Shown piece after piece: positions 54,866 through 64,000 of a stretch of DNA of 64,000 nt. A model generated the notes under the pieces. The model was not told the DNA's origin. It saw only the letters and a program-made list of their open reading frames with translations, and did no database searches. How positions within the stretch are numbered: the first letter of the stretch is position 1; every line of letters begins with the position of its first letter. Origin of the DNA: an uncultured Spirochaetia bacterium (lineage in GTDB: Bacteria; Spirochaetota; Spirochaetia; SZUA-6; Bin103); assembly GCA_958296075.1 (NCBI GenBank), contig CATQHW010000004.1, positions 172,138 through 236,137 on the forward strand, read 5' to 3'. The position numbers were made by a program, and so were the translations under genes.

Positions 54866-55284
54866 CCGAGCGTCCGGCTCCGGCCGGCGGCTGGGCGGTC
54901 CTGTTCGTCGACGGCGGCTGCGTGCTCTGTCGGCGGCTGTCGAGCCTGGTGGTCGACGCGGATGCGGCCGGCCGGCTGCGGGTGGCGCCGCTCGCCGGGG
55001 TGACCGCGCGCCGGCTGCTGGCGCCCGAAGACCGGACGCAGGGCGATTGGGCGGTGTTGGTCGACGGGCCGCGGACGTTGCGCGCCGCCGACGCCATGGT
55101 GCGCACGCTCGAACTGCTGGGCGGACGGTTCGGCGTGCTGGCGCGGGTGCTGGGCGCGGCGCCGCACCCGGTGCGCGATGCGGCGTACCGTTTCGTCGCC
55201 CGGCGGCGCCGCGCCTGGTTCGGCAGCGTCGACTCGTGCCCGCTGCCGGCCAGCGATCGCCGCCCGCACGCGGTGCTCGACTGA
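54862..55284 (+). CDS. DUF393/DCC-family thiol-disulfide oxidoreductase-like protein
   Basis: 140 residues. 'AVLFVDGGCVLCRRLSSLVV' contains the family D-G-x-C-x-x-C motif with both cysteines. Then 'LRVAPLAGVTARRL' and 'VRTLELLGGRFGVLARVL', as in DUF393 proteins. Thought to be thioredoxin-like but unproven. GTG 54,862 overlaps the previous stop. Last gene before the pdx operon. Confidence 0.8.
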   Translation: MTERPAPAGGWAVLFVDGGCVLCRRLSSLVVDADAAGRLRVAPLAGVTARRLLAPEDRTQGDWAVLVDGPRTLRAADAMVRTLELLGGRFGVLARVLGAAPHPVRDAAYRFVARRRRAWFGSVDSCPLPASDRRPHAVLD

Positions 55285-55342
55285 TCGGTGCTCGACCGAT
55301 TCCGGCCGCCGGCGGCGGTAGGCCGGCGCGGACGCTTGGCGG

Positions 55343-55348
55343 TATACT
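55343..55348 (+). promoter_or_regulatory. Predicted -10 element for pdxST operon
   Basis: TATACT, a near-perfect -10 box, sits in the 112-bp spacer before pdxS. No convincing -35 is at 17 bases upstream, though TTGGCGG precedes it directly. A GACCGG...CCGGTC inverted repeat (around 55,357-55,380) lies between it and the AGAGGAG ribosome-binding site. GntR-type PdxR control is possible but not shown. Confidence 0.35.
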
Positions 55349-55396
55349 CTGTCCGAGGACCGGAGCCCGGATCCCGGTCGGTAAGAGGAGTTCGCT

Positions 55397-56293
55397 ATGG
55401 CAGGTGAGGTGCAGGATACCGGCTCGTGGACGGTCAAGACCGGACTGGCCCAGATGCTGAAGGGTGGCGTGATCATGGACGTGGTGACCGCCGATCAGGC
55501 CAAGATCGCCGAAGACGCTGGAGCGGTTTCGGTCATGGCGCTCGAGCGCGTGCCCGCCGACATTCGCAAGGCGGGCGGCGTGGCGCGCATGGCCGATCCG
55601 ACCAAGATCGAAGAGATCAAACGTGCGGTCACCATTCCCGTCATGGCCAAGTGCCGCATCGGACACTTCGTGGAAGCGCAGGTCCTGCAGGCGCTGGAGA
55701 TCGACTATATCGACGAATCGGAAGTGCTGACGCCGGCCGACGAAACCAACCACGTGTGGAAGCACGACTTCACGGTGCCGTTCGTGTGCGGCTGTCGGAA
55801 CCTGGGCGAGGCGCTGCGCCGCATTCGCGAAGGCGCCGCCATGATCCGCACCAAGGGCGAGGCCGGCACCGGCAACGTGGTCGAAGCGGTGCGCCACGCC
55901 CGCAGCGTGCTGCAGGCGGTGCGGCGCGTGCAGGGGCTCGACGACGGCGAGCTGTCGGCCTTCGCCAAGGAGATACACGCTCCGTTCGATCTGGTAGCGC
56001 AAGTGCGCGCCGACGGAACGCTGCCGGTGGTCAACTTCGCCGCCGGCGGCATCGCCACCCCGGCGGACGCGGCGTTGATGATGCAGATCGGCGTCGACGG
56101 CGTATTTGTCGGCTCCGGCATCTTCAAGTCCGAGAATCCGCAGCGAATGGCGGAGGCGATCGTCAAGGCGACCACCAACTACGACGACCCCGACGTCCTG
56201 GCGGAGGTCTCGCGCGGGCTGGGCAAGCCGATGCGCGGGCTGGAGATGACGGCGATCCCGGAAGGCGAGCAGCTCGCCGTGCGCGGCTGGTAA
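55397..56293 (+). CDS. pdxS: Pyridoxal 5'-phosphate synthase subunit PdxS
   Basis: 298 residues: '[42 protein letters not shown]', '[12 protein letters not shown]', '[19 protein letters not shown]' (the Lys of A-K and the downstream K in '[12 protein letters not shown]' are the catalytic lysines) and '[17 protein letters not shown]'. Makes PLP from ribose-5-phosphate, glyceraldehyde-3-phosphate and ammonia supplied by PdxT. Strong AGAGGAG site before the ATG. pdxT starts 3 bp later. Confidence 0.97.
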   Translation: MAGEVQDTGSWTVKTGLAQMLKGGVIMDVVTADQAKIAEDAGAVSVMALERVPADIRKAGGVARMADPTKIEEIKRAVTIPVMAKCRIGHFVEAQVLQALEIDYIDESEVLTPADETNHVWKHDFTVPFVCGCRNLGEALRRIREGAAMIRTKGEAGTGNVVEAVRHARSVLQAVRRVQGLDDGELSAFAKEIHAPFDLVAQVRADGTLPVVNFAAGGIATPADAALMMQIGVDGVFVGSGIFKSENPQRMAEAIVKATTNYDDPDVLAEVSRGLGKPMRGLEMTAIPEGEQLAVRGW

Positions 56294-56296
56294 CGG

Positions 56297-56905
56297 ATGG
56301 CGGTGGGGGTGCTGGCGCTGCAAGGCGACGTCCGGGAGCACCTCCATGCCCTTGCCGCCGCCGGCCAGTGCGCGGCGCCGGTGCGCACCGCCGCGCAGCT
56401 CGAAGCGGTCGACGCGCTGATCATTCCCGGCGGCGAGAGCACTACCATCATCAATCTGCTGCACGCCTTCGGCATGACCGGGCGGTTGACGGAGTTGCTG
56501 CGCGGCGGCATGCCGGTGTGGGGGACCTGCGCGGGCATGATCGTGCTGGCGGCGGAGGTGCTCGATCCGCGGCCGGCGCCGCTGCGGCTGCTCGACATCG
56601 CCGTGCGGCGCAACGCGTACGGCCGTCAGGTCGCCAGTTTCGAGGCGTACCTGGAGGTGGAGGAGCTCGGCCCGACGCCGTTCCGCGGCATCTTCATCCG
56701 CGCTCCGGCGGTGGAGCGGGTCGGCCGCGGCGTGCAGGTGGTGGCCGCGCTGCCCGACGGGCGGCCGGTGGCCGTGCGTCAGGGCAGCATGCTGGCCACA
56801 GCTTTCCATCCCGAGCTTACGGGGGACCTTCGCTTCCATCGCTACTTCTGCACGTTCCGCCCGGATAGCGCCGGCACGGACGGTGGCGGTGAGGATGGTC
56901 GCTGA
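56297..56905 (+). CDS. pdxT: Pyridoxal 5'-phosphate synthase glutaminase subunit PdxT
   Basis: 202 residues of a class I glutamine amidotransferase: 'VGVLALQGDVREHLHAL', 'LIIPGGESTTI', nucleophile Cys in 'VWGTCAGMIVLA', and 'GSMLATAFHPEL' with the catalytic His/Glu. It feeds ammonia to PdxS. The C-terminus is slightly extended (Gly/Asp-rich) and overlaps the next gene. Confidence 0.96.
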   Translation: MAVGVLALQGDVREHLHALAAAGQCAAPVRTAAQLEAVDALIIPGGESTTIINLLHAFGMTGRLTELLRGGMPVWGTCAGMIVLAAEVLDPRPAPLRLLDIAVRRNAYGRQVASFEAYLEVEELGPTPFRGIFIRAPAVERVGRGVQVVAALPDGRPVAVRQGSMLATAFHPELTGDLRFHRYFCTFRPDSAGTDGGGEDGR

Positions 56906-57632
56906 AGGGCGGCGGGGCGCGGCCCTGTCGGCGGCCGACCGGAAGCGTATCCGCGACAACGTTGACGCGGTACGGGAGCGGGCGGCGCGGGCCGCGGCCC
57001 GCGCCGGACGGGCGTTCGACGCGGTACGGGTGATGGCGGTGACCAAGAACGTTCCCCGCGACCACGCCCTGGCGGCGGTCGCCGCCGGCGTCGATCTGCT
57101 GGGGGAAAACCGGGTACAGGAGGCGGCCGGCAAGCACGACGGCCGCCCCCGGCCGTACGAACTCCATCTGGTCGGTCACCTGCAGCGCAACAAGGCCGGA
57201 GAAGCCGCACGGTTGTTCGACGCGGTGCAGTCGATCGACGCCGTGCGCACCGCCGCCGCCCTGGAGCGGCGCTGCGCGGCGCTCGACCGGACGATGGCGA
57301 TCCTGCTGGAGCTGAACGCCTCCGGCGAGCCGACCAAGGCCGGCTTCCCGACCGCCGACGCGCTGCTGGAGGCGGCGGCCGAGATCGCCGCCGCCTGTCC
57401 GCATCTGCCGCTTGCCGGCGTGATGACGATCGGCGCCCACAGCGACGACCAGGCATTGGTGCGCGCCTCGTTCGCGCGGCTGCGCGCCGCGCACCAGCGG
57501 CTGCTCGCCGGCCACCCCGGCGCGACAGCGCTGTCGATGGGCATGTCGCAGGACTTCGAGCTGGCGATCGAGGAGGGGGCTACCCTGATCCGTCTGGGCA
57601 CGGCGCTGTTCGGGCCGCGGCCCGCGCCATAA
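56895..57632 (+). CDS. YggS/PROSC-type PLP homeostasis protein
   Basis: About 245 residues. 'VRVMAVTKNVPRDHALAAV' contains the PLP-binding Lys. Then 'DLLGENRVQEAAGKHD', 'ELHLVGHLQRNKAGEA', 'LELNASGEPTKAGF', 'GVMTIGAHSDD' and 'ALSMGMSQDFELAIEEGATLIRLGTALFG'. Binds and buffers PLP. Its place directly after pdxST fits. Starts at ATG 56,895 or GTG 56,883, both inside the end of pdxT. Confidence 0.92.
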   Translation: MVAEGRRGAALSAADRKRIRDNVDAVRERAARAAARAGRAFDAVRVMAVTKNVPRDHALAAVAAGVDLLGENRVQEAAGKHDGRPRPYELHLVGHLQRNKAGEAARLFDAVQSIDAVRTAAALERRCAALDRTMAILLELNASGEPTKAGFPTADALLEAAAEIAAACPHLPLAGVMTIGAHSDDQALVRASFARLRAAHQRLLAGHPGATALSMGMSQDFELAIEEGATLIRLGTALFGPRPAP

Positions 57633-57676
57633 CCGGCCTCCGGCGGACCCGCTTGCCCACGCAGCGATCGCCCGTG

Positions 57677-58117
57677 ATGCGCTTGCCGGCGCTGCTGCTG
57701 ATCGTGATCGCCGCCGCCGGCGCGTGGGGCCAGGAAGGCGACCGGCCTCCGCAGGAGGCGCCGCCGGGAGCGGTGAACGACCCGGTTCCGTACGAGCGCT
57801 CGGAGTTTCCCGAATGGGCGCACGCGCTGCGCCGCGCGGAGGTGACGGCGATCGGCTCGCTGCCACTCACCCTCTTCGGCGTGCGCCTGGTCTACGACTT
57901 CGCCCGCTACGCCGCGCACGGCTTCGCGGCCTCCGGGTCGCCTCCGGCAACGCCGTCCGACGTGCGGCCGTTTCCCTTCGGGCCGATCGGCGGCGGCGAT
58001 CTCACCGATATGGAGGAGCTCGGCATCGTCATCGGCGCCGTGGCGTTGTCCCTGACGATCGCGCTGATCGACGCGGACCTGCAGCGGACCCGGCCGCCGG
58101 CCGCGCGCGATCGGTGA
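57677..58117 (+). CDS. Exported small membrane protein, spirochaete-type, unknown function
   Basis: 146 residues. A signal peptide ('RLPALLLIVIAAAGAWG') precedes 'NDPVPYERSEFPEWAHALRRAEVTAIGSLPLTLFGVRLVYD', a segment I associate with conserved spirochaete proteins. One C-terminal hydrophobic stretch ('ELGIVIGAVALSLTIALIDA') suggests membrane association. Function unknown. GTG at 57,674 and TTG at 57,653 are other starts. Its stop overlaps the GTG start of rluD. Confidence 0.65.
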   Translation: MRLPALLLIVIAAAGAWGQEGDRPPQEAPPGAVNDPVPYERSEFPEWAHALRRAEVTAIGSLPLTLFGVRLVYDFARYAAHGFAASGSPPATPSDVRPFPFGPIGGGDLTDMEELGIVIGAVALSLTIALIDADLQRTRPPAARDR

Positions 58118-59055
58118 GATCGTCACAGACCGTCGTCGGGGCCGATCGCTTTGCGGGGTTGCGCCTGGACCGCTATCTGGCGGCCGGCCTGGGGCTGTTT
58201 CCACGCAGCCAGGCGCGCTCCCGCGTCGATACGATCACCGTCAACGGCCGCCCGGCGAAGTTGGCGACGCGCCTGTCCTGCGGCGACCGCGTCACGGTCA
58301 CCTACCGTGAACCGGAGCCGCTGGCGGCGCTGCCGGAGGCGATGGCGCTGTCGATCCTCCACGAGGACGCCGGTGCGATCGTGCTCGACAAGCCGGCGGG
58401 CATCGTCACCCATCCGGGGGCGGGCAACCGCACCGGCACCCTGCTGAACGGCGTGCTCGGCCACTGCCGGCGCCTGCGCGACGCGTTTCCGGATGAGCCG
58501 GTGCGGCCGGGCGTGGTGCATCGGCTGGATAAGGAGACCTCCGGGGTAATCGTCTTCGCCAAGTCGCCGGATGCCCACGCGGCGCTGACCCGGCAGTTCG
58601 CCTTCCGCCGCGTGCGCAAGCGCTACCTGGCGGTGCTCGACGGCAGCCCGCCGGCGGCGGACGGGACGGTCGACCTGCCGGTCGGCCGCTCCGACCGCGA
58701 CCGCACCCGCTTTGCGGCGGTGCCCCGCGGCCGAGCGGCGATCACGCGCTACCGGCTGCTCGGCGCCCTGCCCGGCGAACGGTCGCTGGTGGTGCTGGCG
58801 CCGGTCACCGGCCGCACCCACCAGTTGCGGGTACACATGGCCGCGCTTGGATGTCCGGTGGCGGGTGACGATGTCTACGGCCGCGCCCGGCGGTGCGGCC
58901 GGCCGTCGATGCTGTTGCATGCCGCGTCGCTGCGCCTGCGGCTGCCGGGCGGCGAGGAGCCCCGGCGGTTCCGGGCGCCGCTGCCGGCGCGGTTCCGCGC
59001 GGCGCCGGGGGTGATCGCCCGCCTGCGGGCGGTCAGTCCTGCAGGTGGACGTTGA
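58114..59055 (+). CDS. rluD: RluD-type 23S rRNA pseudouridine synthase
   Basis: 313 residues. An S4 RNA-binding domain ('LRLDRYLAAGLGLFPRSQARSRVDTITVNGRPAKL') and the catalytic domain with 'VLDKPAGIVTHPGAGN', the active-site 'PGVVHRLDKETSGVIVFAKS', and 'LAPVTGRTHQLRVHMAALGCPVAGDDVYG'. It could be RluD or a close paralogue; substrate cannot be proven here. GTG start overlaps the previous gene by 4 bp, and the 3' end overlaps the convergent MBL gene by 23 bp. Confidence 0.9.
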   Translation: MRSSQTVVGADRFAGLRLDRYLAAGLGLFPRSQARSRVDTITVNGRPAKLATRLSCGDRVTVTYREPEPLAALPEAMALSILHEDAGAIVLDKPAGIVTHPGAGNRTGTLLNGVLGHCRRLRDAFPDEPVRPGVVHRLDKETSGVIVFAKSPDAHAALTRQFAFRRVRKRYLAVLDGSPPAADGTVDLPVGRSDRDRTRFAAVPRGRAAITRYRLLGALPGERSLVVLAPVTGRTHQLRVHMAALGCPVAGDDVYGRARRCGRPSMLLHAASLRLRLPGGEEPRRFRAPLPARFRAAPGVIARLRAVSPAGGR

Positions 59056-59590
59056 AGCGCCGCTCGACGCCGATCGTGGTTGGCGGCCCGTGGCCCGGCA
59101 GCACCACCTCATGGTCGGCGCGGCTGAGCAGCCGCTCGCGGATCGAGCGGCGCAGGGCGGCGCGCGCGTCGGGCGTCGCCGTGCCGACGGTGCCGGCCGC
59201 CAGCGTGTCGCCGGTGAAGATCGCCGGCGGCACCGCGTAGCAGACCGAGTCGTTCGAATGGCCCGGCGTTGACAGCACCTCGAAGGTGAGCGCGCCGACG
59301 CGCACCTCCTGCCCGTCGGCGATCAGGTTGGTCGGCAGATCGGCGACCGCCGCGGCGGCGTATATCTCCGCGCCGAACACCTTCTGAATAGCGGCGGCGC
59401 CGGCGCAATGACCGGAATGGGTGTGCGTCAGCAGCACCGCCCGCGGCGGCAGATTGCGCTGCTCGATGTGGCTGAGCAGGGCCTCATTGAGGTGGCCGGG
59501 ATCGATCAGGACGCCGTAACCGTCGCCGTCGGGTCCGACCAGGTAGCAGGTGGCGAAACCGCCCACCGCGAAGTACGTGGAGATCGTCAT
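59033..59590 (-). CDS. MBL-fold hydrolase (glyoxalase II-like) with altered metal motif
   Basis: 185 residues with the metallo-beta-lactamase fold: 'CYLVGPDGDGYGVLIDPGHL', 'AVLLTHTHSGHCAGA', 'FEVLSTPGHSNDSVCYAV', 'IFTGDTLAAGTVGT', 'VVLPGHGPPTTIGVERRFN'. The usual T-H-x-H-x-D-H is T-H-T-H-S-G-H here, so the Asp ligand of the second metal is Gly. Other ligands (H of T-P-G-H, D of T-G-D, H of L-P-G-H) are present. Substrate unknown. Confidence 0.85.
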   Translation of the reverse strand: MTISTYFAVGGFATCYLVGPDGDGYGVLIDPGHLNEALLSHIEQRNLPPRAVLLTHTHSGHCAGAAAIQKVFGAEIYAAAAVADLPTNLIADGQEVRVGALTFEVLSTPGHSNDSVCYAVPPAIFTGDTLAAGTVGTATPDARAALRRSIRERLLSRADHEVVLPGHGPPTTIGVERRFNVHLQD

Positions 59591-59623
59591 GACCGGCGCC
59601 CGCCTGCCGCCGTCCAGCCCGCG

Positions 59624-60205
59624 CTACCGGCGGTGCGCTTCCGCCAGATTGGAGGCGGGCGTTGCCAGGTCGCCAAGATCGGCCAGCTCCAGATGGGCGT
59701 GATAGAGGTTGCAGTCGTCCATGGTGACCTGCCGCAGCGTGCCGCCGATGAACCGCGACGAGGTGAGATCGCAGCTCCGGAAGAGCGTGCGGGAGATGGT
59801 CGCCGCCACGAAGTTGCAGCGCTGCACGTCGCAGTCGTCGAACCCGCAGTCGCGAAGCTCGCTGCCCGCCAGGATCACCGCCGACAGGCGGCACCCGACG
59901 AAGCGGCAGTGCGACAGCACGGCGTCGTGCGCGAACACCAAGCTCAGGTTGCAGCCCTCGAACGTCACCCGCTCCAAGAACGCGCCCGCCAGACGGGTGC
60001 CCACCAGTCGCCGTTCGCGGAGCGTCCGATCCTGCAGATGCACTCCGCTCAGATCAAGATGGGTCAGGTCGGCGTCGCCGGCCAGCAGGCGCGCCGCGCG
60101 CCGCCGGTAGGCGGCCGGATCCTCGACGTGGGCAAAGCAGCGGCGCTCGCCGGTGAGCACCGGCGCGCGGCATGCGGGGGCGGCGCAGGTCGCCGGCGCG
60201 GTCAT
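59624..60205 (-). CDS. Pentapeptide-repeat protein
   Basis: 193 residues. A short Cys-containing N-terminus ('CAAPACRAPVLTGERRCFAH') is followed by pentapeptide-like repeats ('LTHLDLSGVHLQDRTL', 'LERVTFEGCNLSLVFAH', 'LRDCGFDDCDVQRCNF', 'LFRSCDLTSSRF'). Such proteins fold as a right-handed quadrilateral helix, sometimes mimicking DNA. Borrelia and other spirochaetes carry several. Function unknown. Divergent from rsgA with 76 bp between starts. Confidence 0.8.
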   Translation of the reverse strand: MTAPATCAAPACRAPVLTGERRCFAHVEDPAAYRRRAARLLAGDADLTHLDLSGVHLQDRTLRERRLVGTRLAGAFLERVTFEGCNLSLVFAHDAVLSHCRFVGCRLSAVILAGSELRDCGFDDCDVQRCNFVAATISRTLFRSCDLTSSRFIGGTLRQVTMDDCNLYHAHLELADLGDLATPASNLAEAHRR

Positions 60206-60281
60206 CCGGGCCCACTCTACCACGGACTGCCTGGTCACCGGCTCCTTGCGCGATGACGGCGCACGGGCGACAGTCGCGCGG

Positions 60282-61217
60282 GTGGGCATCCTCGCGGGCC
60301 AGGTGCGCCGCAGCGCCGGCAGCGTCTACGACGTGAAGGTGGACGGGGCGACCATGCGGTGCCGCATCAAGGGCAAGACGCTGCAGGTCGAAGATCGCGT
60401 GCACGCGCCGATCGCCGTCGGCGACTTCGTGGAGCTCGAGGTCGATCGCTACCAGGAGAACGACGGCTGGATACTGCGCCGTCTGCAGCGCACCACGCAG
60501 ATCGATCGATGGAGCCGCAAGCACCGGGCGATGCAGGTGTTGGCGGCCAACGTCGACCAAGTGGCCTGCGTGACCGCGCCGAGCTCGCCTCCCTTCCGGC
60601 CGCGGTTCATCGACCGCCTGCTGGTGGCCGCCGAGCACGCCGGCGTCGACTGCCTGATCATCCTGAACAAGGTCGATCTGGGCGTGCCGGCCGCGGTGAC
60701 CGAGCGCATTGCCGACTACCGCCGCATCGGCTACCGCGTGGTCGACTGTTCGGCCGCGACCGGAGCCGGCGTGGCCGCAGCGCGCGCGGCGATCGGCCGG
60801 GCGGTGACGCTGATCTGCGGACAGTCCGGCGTCGGGAAGTCGAGCCTTCTGAACGCCTGGGACCCCAGCCTGAAGCTGCGCACCGGGGCCGTGTCCCGCA
60901 AGTACGACCGCGGCGTGCATACGACGATCAACGCCGAGCTGCTGGAGCTCGGCGACGGCGGATACCTGATAGACAGTCCCGGCATTCGCGAGCTGGAGCT
61001 GGGCGCGATCGAAGCGCGCGACATTCGCCATCGGTTCCGCGACTTCCAGCGCTGGCTCCTGCGCTGCGAGTACAGCGCCTGCCTGTGTGACGGCGAACCG
61101 GGCTGCGCGGTGCGCGCCGCGGTGCGCGCGCGGCAGATCCATCCCGACCGCTACGAGAGCTACCTGCGCCTGCTGCGCGAGGTGCAGGCGCGCGATCGCG
61201 AGCGAGCGCACGCGTGA
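60282..61217 (+). CDS. rsgA: Ribosome small-subunit GTPase RsgA
   Basis: 311 residues in circularly permuted GTPase order. OB domain 'LAGQVRRSAGSVYDVKVDG', then 'ILNKVDLG' (G4), 'CSAATGAGV' (G5), 'ICGQSGVGKSSLLNAW' (G1), and 'YLIDSPGIRELEL' (G3). The C-terminal zinc domain has 'CEYSACLCDGEPGCAVRAAV'. It assists late 30S maturation. GTG 60,282 matches the family N-terminus; upstream in-frame codons would overlap the divergent gene. Confidence 0.93.
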   Translation: MGILAGQVRRSAGSVYDVKVDGATMRCRIKGKTLQVEDRVHAPIAVGDFVELEVDRYQENDGWILRRLQRTTQIDRWSRKHRAMQVLAANVDQVACVTAPSSPPFRPRFIDRLLVAAEHAGVDCLIILNKVDLGVPAAVTERIADYRRIGYRVVDCSAATGAGVAAARAAIGRAVTLICGQSGVGKSSLLNAWDPSLKLRTGAVSRKYDRGVHTTINAELLELGDGGYLIDSPGIRELELGAIEARDIRHRFRDFQRWLLRCEYSACLCDGEPGCAVRAAVRARQIHPDRYESYLRLLREVQARDRERAHA

Positions 61218-63652
61218 GCGCGGACACCCCTCCGGACGTCCGCGCCGCGGCCCTGCTCGGTCTGCCGGGCGTGCTCGCGCAGGTCGCCGAGTACTGCGCC
61301 GGCGAGGCGGGCCGGCGGCAGGTGTTGGCCAGCCGCGTCTACACCGACCCGCAGGCGGTGCTGGCCGAACGCGCGCCCGGGGCGGAGTTGCGCCGCCTGC
61401 TGGACGCCGGCTTCTCGCCGCCGGCGCTCGACCTGCCGGACGTCGACGCGCCGCTCGGCCGGCTGCGGCGCGGCGCGGCGCGGCTGGAGCCCGACGAGCT
61501 GGCAGCCGTCGGGCGGCTGGCGTCCACGGCGGAGGCGCTCCGCGGCTCGCTTGCGGAGGCGGCCGATCCGGTCGAGCGTCCGTCGTTGAGCGCGCTGTGC
61601 GCGGAGTTGCCGCCGCTGGGAACGCTGGCCGCGGCACTGCGCCGCGTGGTGAGCGCCGACGGTACGATCCAGGATCAAGCGGTCCCGGAGCTGGCGCGCG
61701 TGAAGCGTGACCTGCGCCGCCTGCAGATACAGGTGGAGGCGGCGGCCGGCGACCTGATGGCGGACCCGGCGTTGCGCGCCTGCTTCAACGGCACGGTGCC
61801 TACCCAGCGCGGCGGCCGCACCGTGGTTCCGCTGAAGGCGACCCATCGTGGCCGCGTGCCCGGCGTGGTGCACGAGGTGTCGGCGAGCGGCGCCACGATC
61901 TTCGTCGAACCGTTGCGCGACGTGGAGGCGAACAACGCCGTGGTAGCCGCCCGCGATCGCTACGCCGCGGAGGTGCGCCGCGTACTCCGCGAGCTGACCG
62001 CCGCGGCGGCGCGGGAACGGCCAGCCCTGGAGCGCGCGGCGGCGGTGACGGCCCGCTTCGACTGCGTGCAGGCGCGGGCGCGCTACGCGCGGGCGCACGC
62101 GGCCGTTCCGGCTCCGGTCGGACCGCTGGCGCTGCACCGGGCGCGCCATCCCGAACTGGGCGCCGCTGCGGTCCCGTTGGACATCGTCATGACTCCCGAC
62201 GCGCGCGTCATGATTATCACCGGACCCAACACCGGCGGCAAGACCGTCTGTCTGAAGACCGTGGGACTGCTCTGTCTGATGAACCAGGCGGGCATGGAGA
62301 TACCGGCCGCTCCCGACTCGACGTTGCCGGTCTACCGCGGCATCCACGCCGACATCGGCGACGAGCAGTCGATCGTCGAGTCGCTGTCGACCTTCTCCGC
62401 GCACGTCGAGAACCTGGCCGCCATCGTGGGCGGCGCCAATGAGCGTTCCCTGGTGCTGATCGACGAGCTGGGTACCGGCACCGACCCCGAGGAAGGCATC
62501 GCCCTGTCGCGCGCGCTGCTCGATCGGTTCCGCGCCGCGCGGGTGACGGTGATCGCCACGACCCATCACGGCGCGCTCAAGGTCTATGCCTACACCGAGG
62601 CCGGGGTCACCAACGCTTCGATGGAGTTCGACGCGCGCACGCTGCGGCCGACCTTCCGGGTCATCGAAGGGGTGCCAGGCGAAAGCCATGCCATCGACAT
62701 CGCCCGGCGCCATCGCATGCCGGACGCGGTGATCGAACGGGCCGCGCAGTTGCTCGACGCCGGCCGCACCGAGTCCGGCCGCATCGTCAACGAGCTGACG
62801 CGGCGGCAGCAGGAGCAGGAGCGGCAGGAACGCGCGCTGCGCGAACGCGCTGCGGAGTTGACCAGGGGCGAGGCCGAGTTGGCCGCGGACCGGGCGGCGC
62901 TGCAGGCGCGCGAACGGGAACATCACCGGCAGGCGGCGCGCGAGCTCGACCGTTTCCTGGCCGGCGCCCGCCGCGACGTGGAACGCGCCATCCGCTCGGT
63001 GCACGCGACCGCCGCGGCCGCTCCGGAGATCGGCCCGACGGGCGCCGCCGGCCCGCCTGCCGATGCGCCGGCAGCCGATGCGGCCGCGCGGGCCGCGCCG
63101 GGCGTGGTCGAGCAGCGCCTGCAGGCCGAGCGGGCGGCGCTGGCGGCGCTGGACGCCGCCGAATGCGCTGTCGGAGGCGCCGCGCATGCCGCGCCGCTGG
63201 CTCCCGGCAGCAGCGTACGCATCCGGCGCACCGGCGCGGCCGGCCGGGTGGTGCGGCGCCACCGCCCGGACCGGTATCCCGACCGCTACGTCGTGCAGAC
63301 CGACACCATCCGCGGCGAGTTCCGCGCCGCCGAGCTGGAGCCGGCCGGCGACCCGAAGCTGCCACGCCGCACCGGCGCCCGCGTCGAGCTGGTCACCGCC
63401 GTGCAGCCGGCGTTGGAGCTGCACGTGCGCGGCATGCGCCTGGAGCAGGCGATACGGGAGGTCGAGCGGCAGCTCGACGCGGCGGTCATGCGCGGCTGGT
63501 CGCAGTTCGCGGTAGTGCACGGCCGGGGGCACGGCGTGCTGCGCCACGCCATCCGCGAGTACCTGCGCGACAGCTCCGCGGTCAGCGACGTGCAGGATGC
63601 CTCGGCCGACGAAGGCGGACATGGCAAGACGATCGTCCGGCTCCGGGACTGA
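61214..63652 (+). CDS. mutS2: Endonuclease MutS2
   Basis: 812 residues. MutS-type core with '[18 protein letters not shown]', Walker A '[19 protein letters not shown]', '[13 protein letters not shown]', '[12 protein letters not shown]'. A coiled-coil linker and a C-terminal Smr domain ('[22 protein letters not shown] ... [18 protein letters not shown]') follow. MutS2 acts in ribosome rescue or suppresses recombination. An Ala/Pro-rich low-complexity insert lies near residues 600-630. GTG start overlaps rsgA by 4 bp. Confidence 0.94.
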   Translation: MSADTPPDVRAAALLGLPGVLAQVAEYCAGEAGRRQVLASRVYTDPQAVLAERAPGAELRRLLDAGFSPPALDLPDVDAPLGRLRRGAARLEPDELAAVGRLASTAEALRGSLAEAADPVERPSLSALCAELPPLGTLAAALRRVVSADGTIQDQAVPELARVKRDLRRLQIQVEAAAGDLMADPALRACFNGTVPTQRGGRTVVPLKATHRGRVPGVVHEVSASGATIFVEPLRDVEANNAVVAARDRYAAEVRRVLRELTAAAARERPALERAAAVTARFDCVQARARYARAHAAVPAPVGPLALHRARHPELGAAAVPLDIVMTPDARVMIITGPNTGGKTVCLKTVGLLCLMNQAGMEIPAAPDSTLPVYRGIHADIGDEQSIVESLSTFSAHVENLAAIVGGANERSLVLIDELGTGTDPEEGIALSRALLDRFRAARVTVIATTHHGALKVYAYTEAGVTNASMEFDARTLRPTFRVIEGVPGESHAIDIARRHRMPDAVIERAAQLLDAGRTESGRIVNELTRRQQEQERQERALRERAAELTRGEAELAADRAALQAREREHHRQAARELDRFLAGARRDVERAIRSVHATAAAAPEIGPTGAAGPPADAPAADAAARAAPGVVEQRLQAERAALAALDAAECAVGGAAHAAPLAPGSSVRIRRTGAAGRVVRRHRPDRYPDRYVVQTDTIRGEFRAAELEPAGDPKLPRRTGARVELVTAVQPALELHVRGMRLEQAIREVERQLDAAVMRGWSQFAVVHGRGHGVLRHAIREYLRDSSAVSDVQDASADEGGHGKTIVRLRD

Positions 63653-64000
63653 CGCCGCCGGCGCGGATGGCGGGCCGGGCGGCCCTGACCGCATCGTCAT
63701 CCGCGGCGCCCGCGAGCACAACCTGAGGGGGGTCGACCTCGACCTGCCGCGCAACCGGCTGATCGTGGTGTCGGGTCCGAGCGGTTCCGGCAAGTCGTCG
63801 CTGGCGTTCGACACCGTGTTCGCCGAGGGGCAGCGGCGCTACGTCGAGTCCCTGTCGGCCTACGCCCGACAGTTTCTGGGAAGGCTGGACAAGCCGGACG
63901 TCGACTTCATCGACGGTCTTTCGCCGGCCATCTCGATCGAGCAGCGCACCGCGCAGCGCAATCCCCGGTCGACGGTCGGCACCGTGACCGAGATCTACGA
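63621..64000 (+). CDS. uvrA: Excinuclease ABC subunit A, N-terminal part (cut by window end)
   Basis: The frame from ATG 63,621 reads a short Gly/Ser-rich extension and then '[20 protein letters not shown]', Walker A '[23 protein letters not shown]', '[16 protein letters not shown]' and '[12 protein letters not shown]', the UvrA N-terminus. The rest lies beyond the window. The start overlaps mutS2 by 32 bp. UvrA detects bulky lesions in nucleotide excision repair. Confidence 0.95.
   Translation, partial: MARRSSGSGTDAAGADGGPGGPDRIVIRGAREHNLRGVDLDLPRNRLIVVSGPSGSGKSSLAFDTVFAEGQRRYVESLSAYARQFLGRLDKPDVDFIDGLSPAISIEQRTAQRNPRSTVGTVTEIY

Noticed and set aside
52691..57133. A 1,480-codon minus-strand open frame
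   Set aside because: It lies opposite well-supported genes (YcgQ-like, propeller, pdxS, pdxT) and shows only Arg/Pro/Ala-rich shadow composition.

Overview
The window is a high-GC (by eye roughly 65-70%) bacterial chromosome segment, most likely from an uncultured spirochaete. The evidence is a PUR-alpha/BpuR-type nucleic-acid-binding protein, a CT398-like coiled-coil zinc-ribbon protein, several small conserved proteins of spirochaete type, and gene orders that, as I recall them, match Treponema: rpmF-acpP-rnc; ffh-rpsP-khpA-rimM-trmD-rplS; dnaG-rpoD-CT398-TPR-mreBCD-pbp2-rodA. No rRNA operon, IS element, integrase or CRISPR array was seen.

Region 1 (1-14,969) is an antiviral defence operon. 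It encodes an AlbA/HATPase protein interrupted by an in-frame TAG, an OLD-like AAA ATPase, a PglX-like adenine methyltransferase, a SIR2 protein with a HerA ATPase, a KTSC mini-protein, a second AlbA/HATPase protein, a PglZ-domain protein and the Lon-like BrxL. This is the 3' half of a BREX system with a SIR2-HerA pair set between pglX and pglZ. Most neighbouring genes share start/stop overlaps, so it reads as one translationally coupled transcript. BrxA, BrxB and BrxC are not in the window and may lie upstream.

Region 2 (15,020-25,244) holds an RNHCP zinc protein, tRNA-Gly, the PUR protein, rnhB, an SMC ATPase without a recognisable hinge, an FtsH-like membrane protease, a S41-like lipoprotein lacking its catalytic residues, and two tandem TolB-like beta-propeller lipoproteins. 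Region 3 (25,245-34,371) is core information processing: ffh, rpsP, khpA, rimM, trmD, rplS, yraN, rpmF, acpP, rnc, cca and thiN.

Region 4 (34,400-37,400) is unusual. Five consecutive protein genes (a membrane protein, aroH chorismate mutase, a YkgJ-like cysteine protein, mltG and dnaG) each carry one to several single-base frameshifts, while two tRNAs (Thr, Tyr) inside the patch look intact. Because dnaG is essential, local sequence error is the simplest explanation.

Region 5 (38,806-49,545) carries rpoD, the CT398-like gene, RNase P RNA, a TPR protein and the rod-shape/elongasome operon mreB-mreC-mreD-mrdA-rodA, whose end overlaps convergent mazG by 190 bp. Region 6 (49,728-64,000) holds a ketoacyl-synthase-III-like enzyme, an HNH nuclease, tRNA-Val, a YraQ-like permease with its YcgQ-like partner, a beta-propeller protein, a DUF393 protein, PLP synthesis and homeostasis genes (pdxS, pdxT, yggS family), rluD, an MBL-fold protein, a pentapeptide-repeat protein, rsgA, mutS2 and the 5' end of uvrA.
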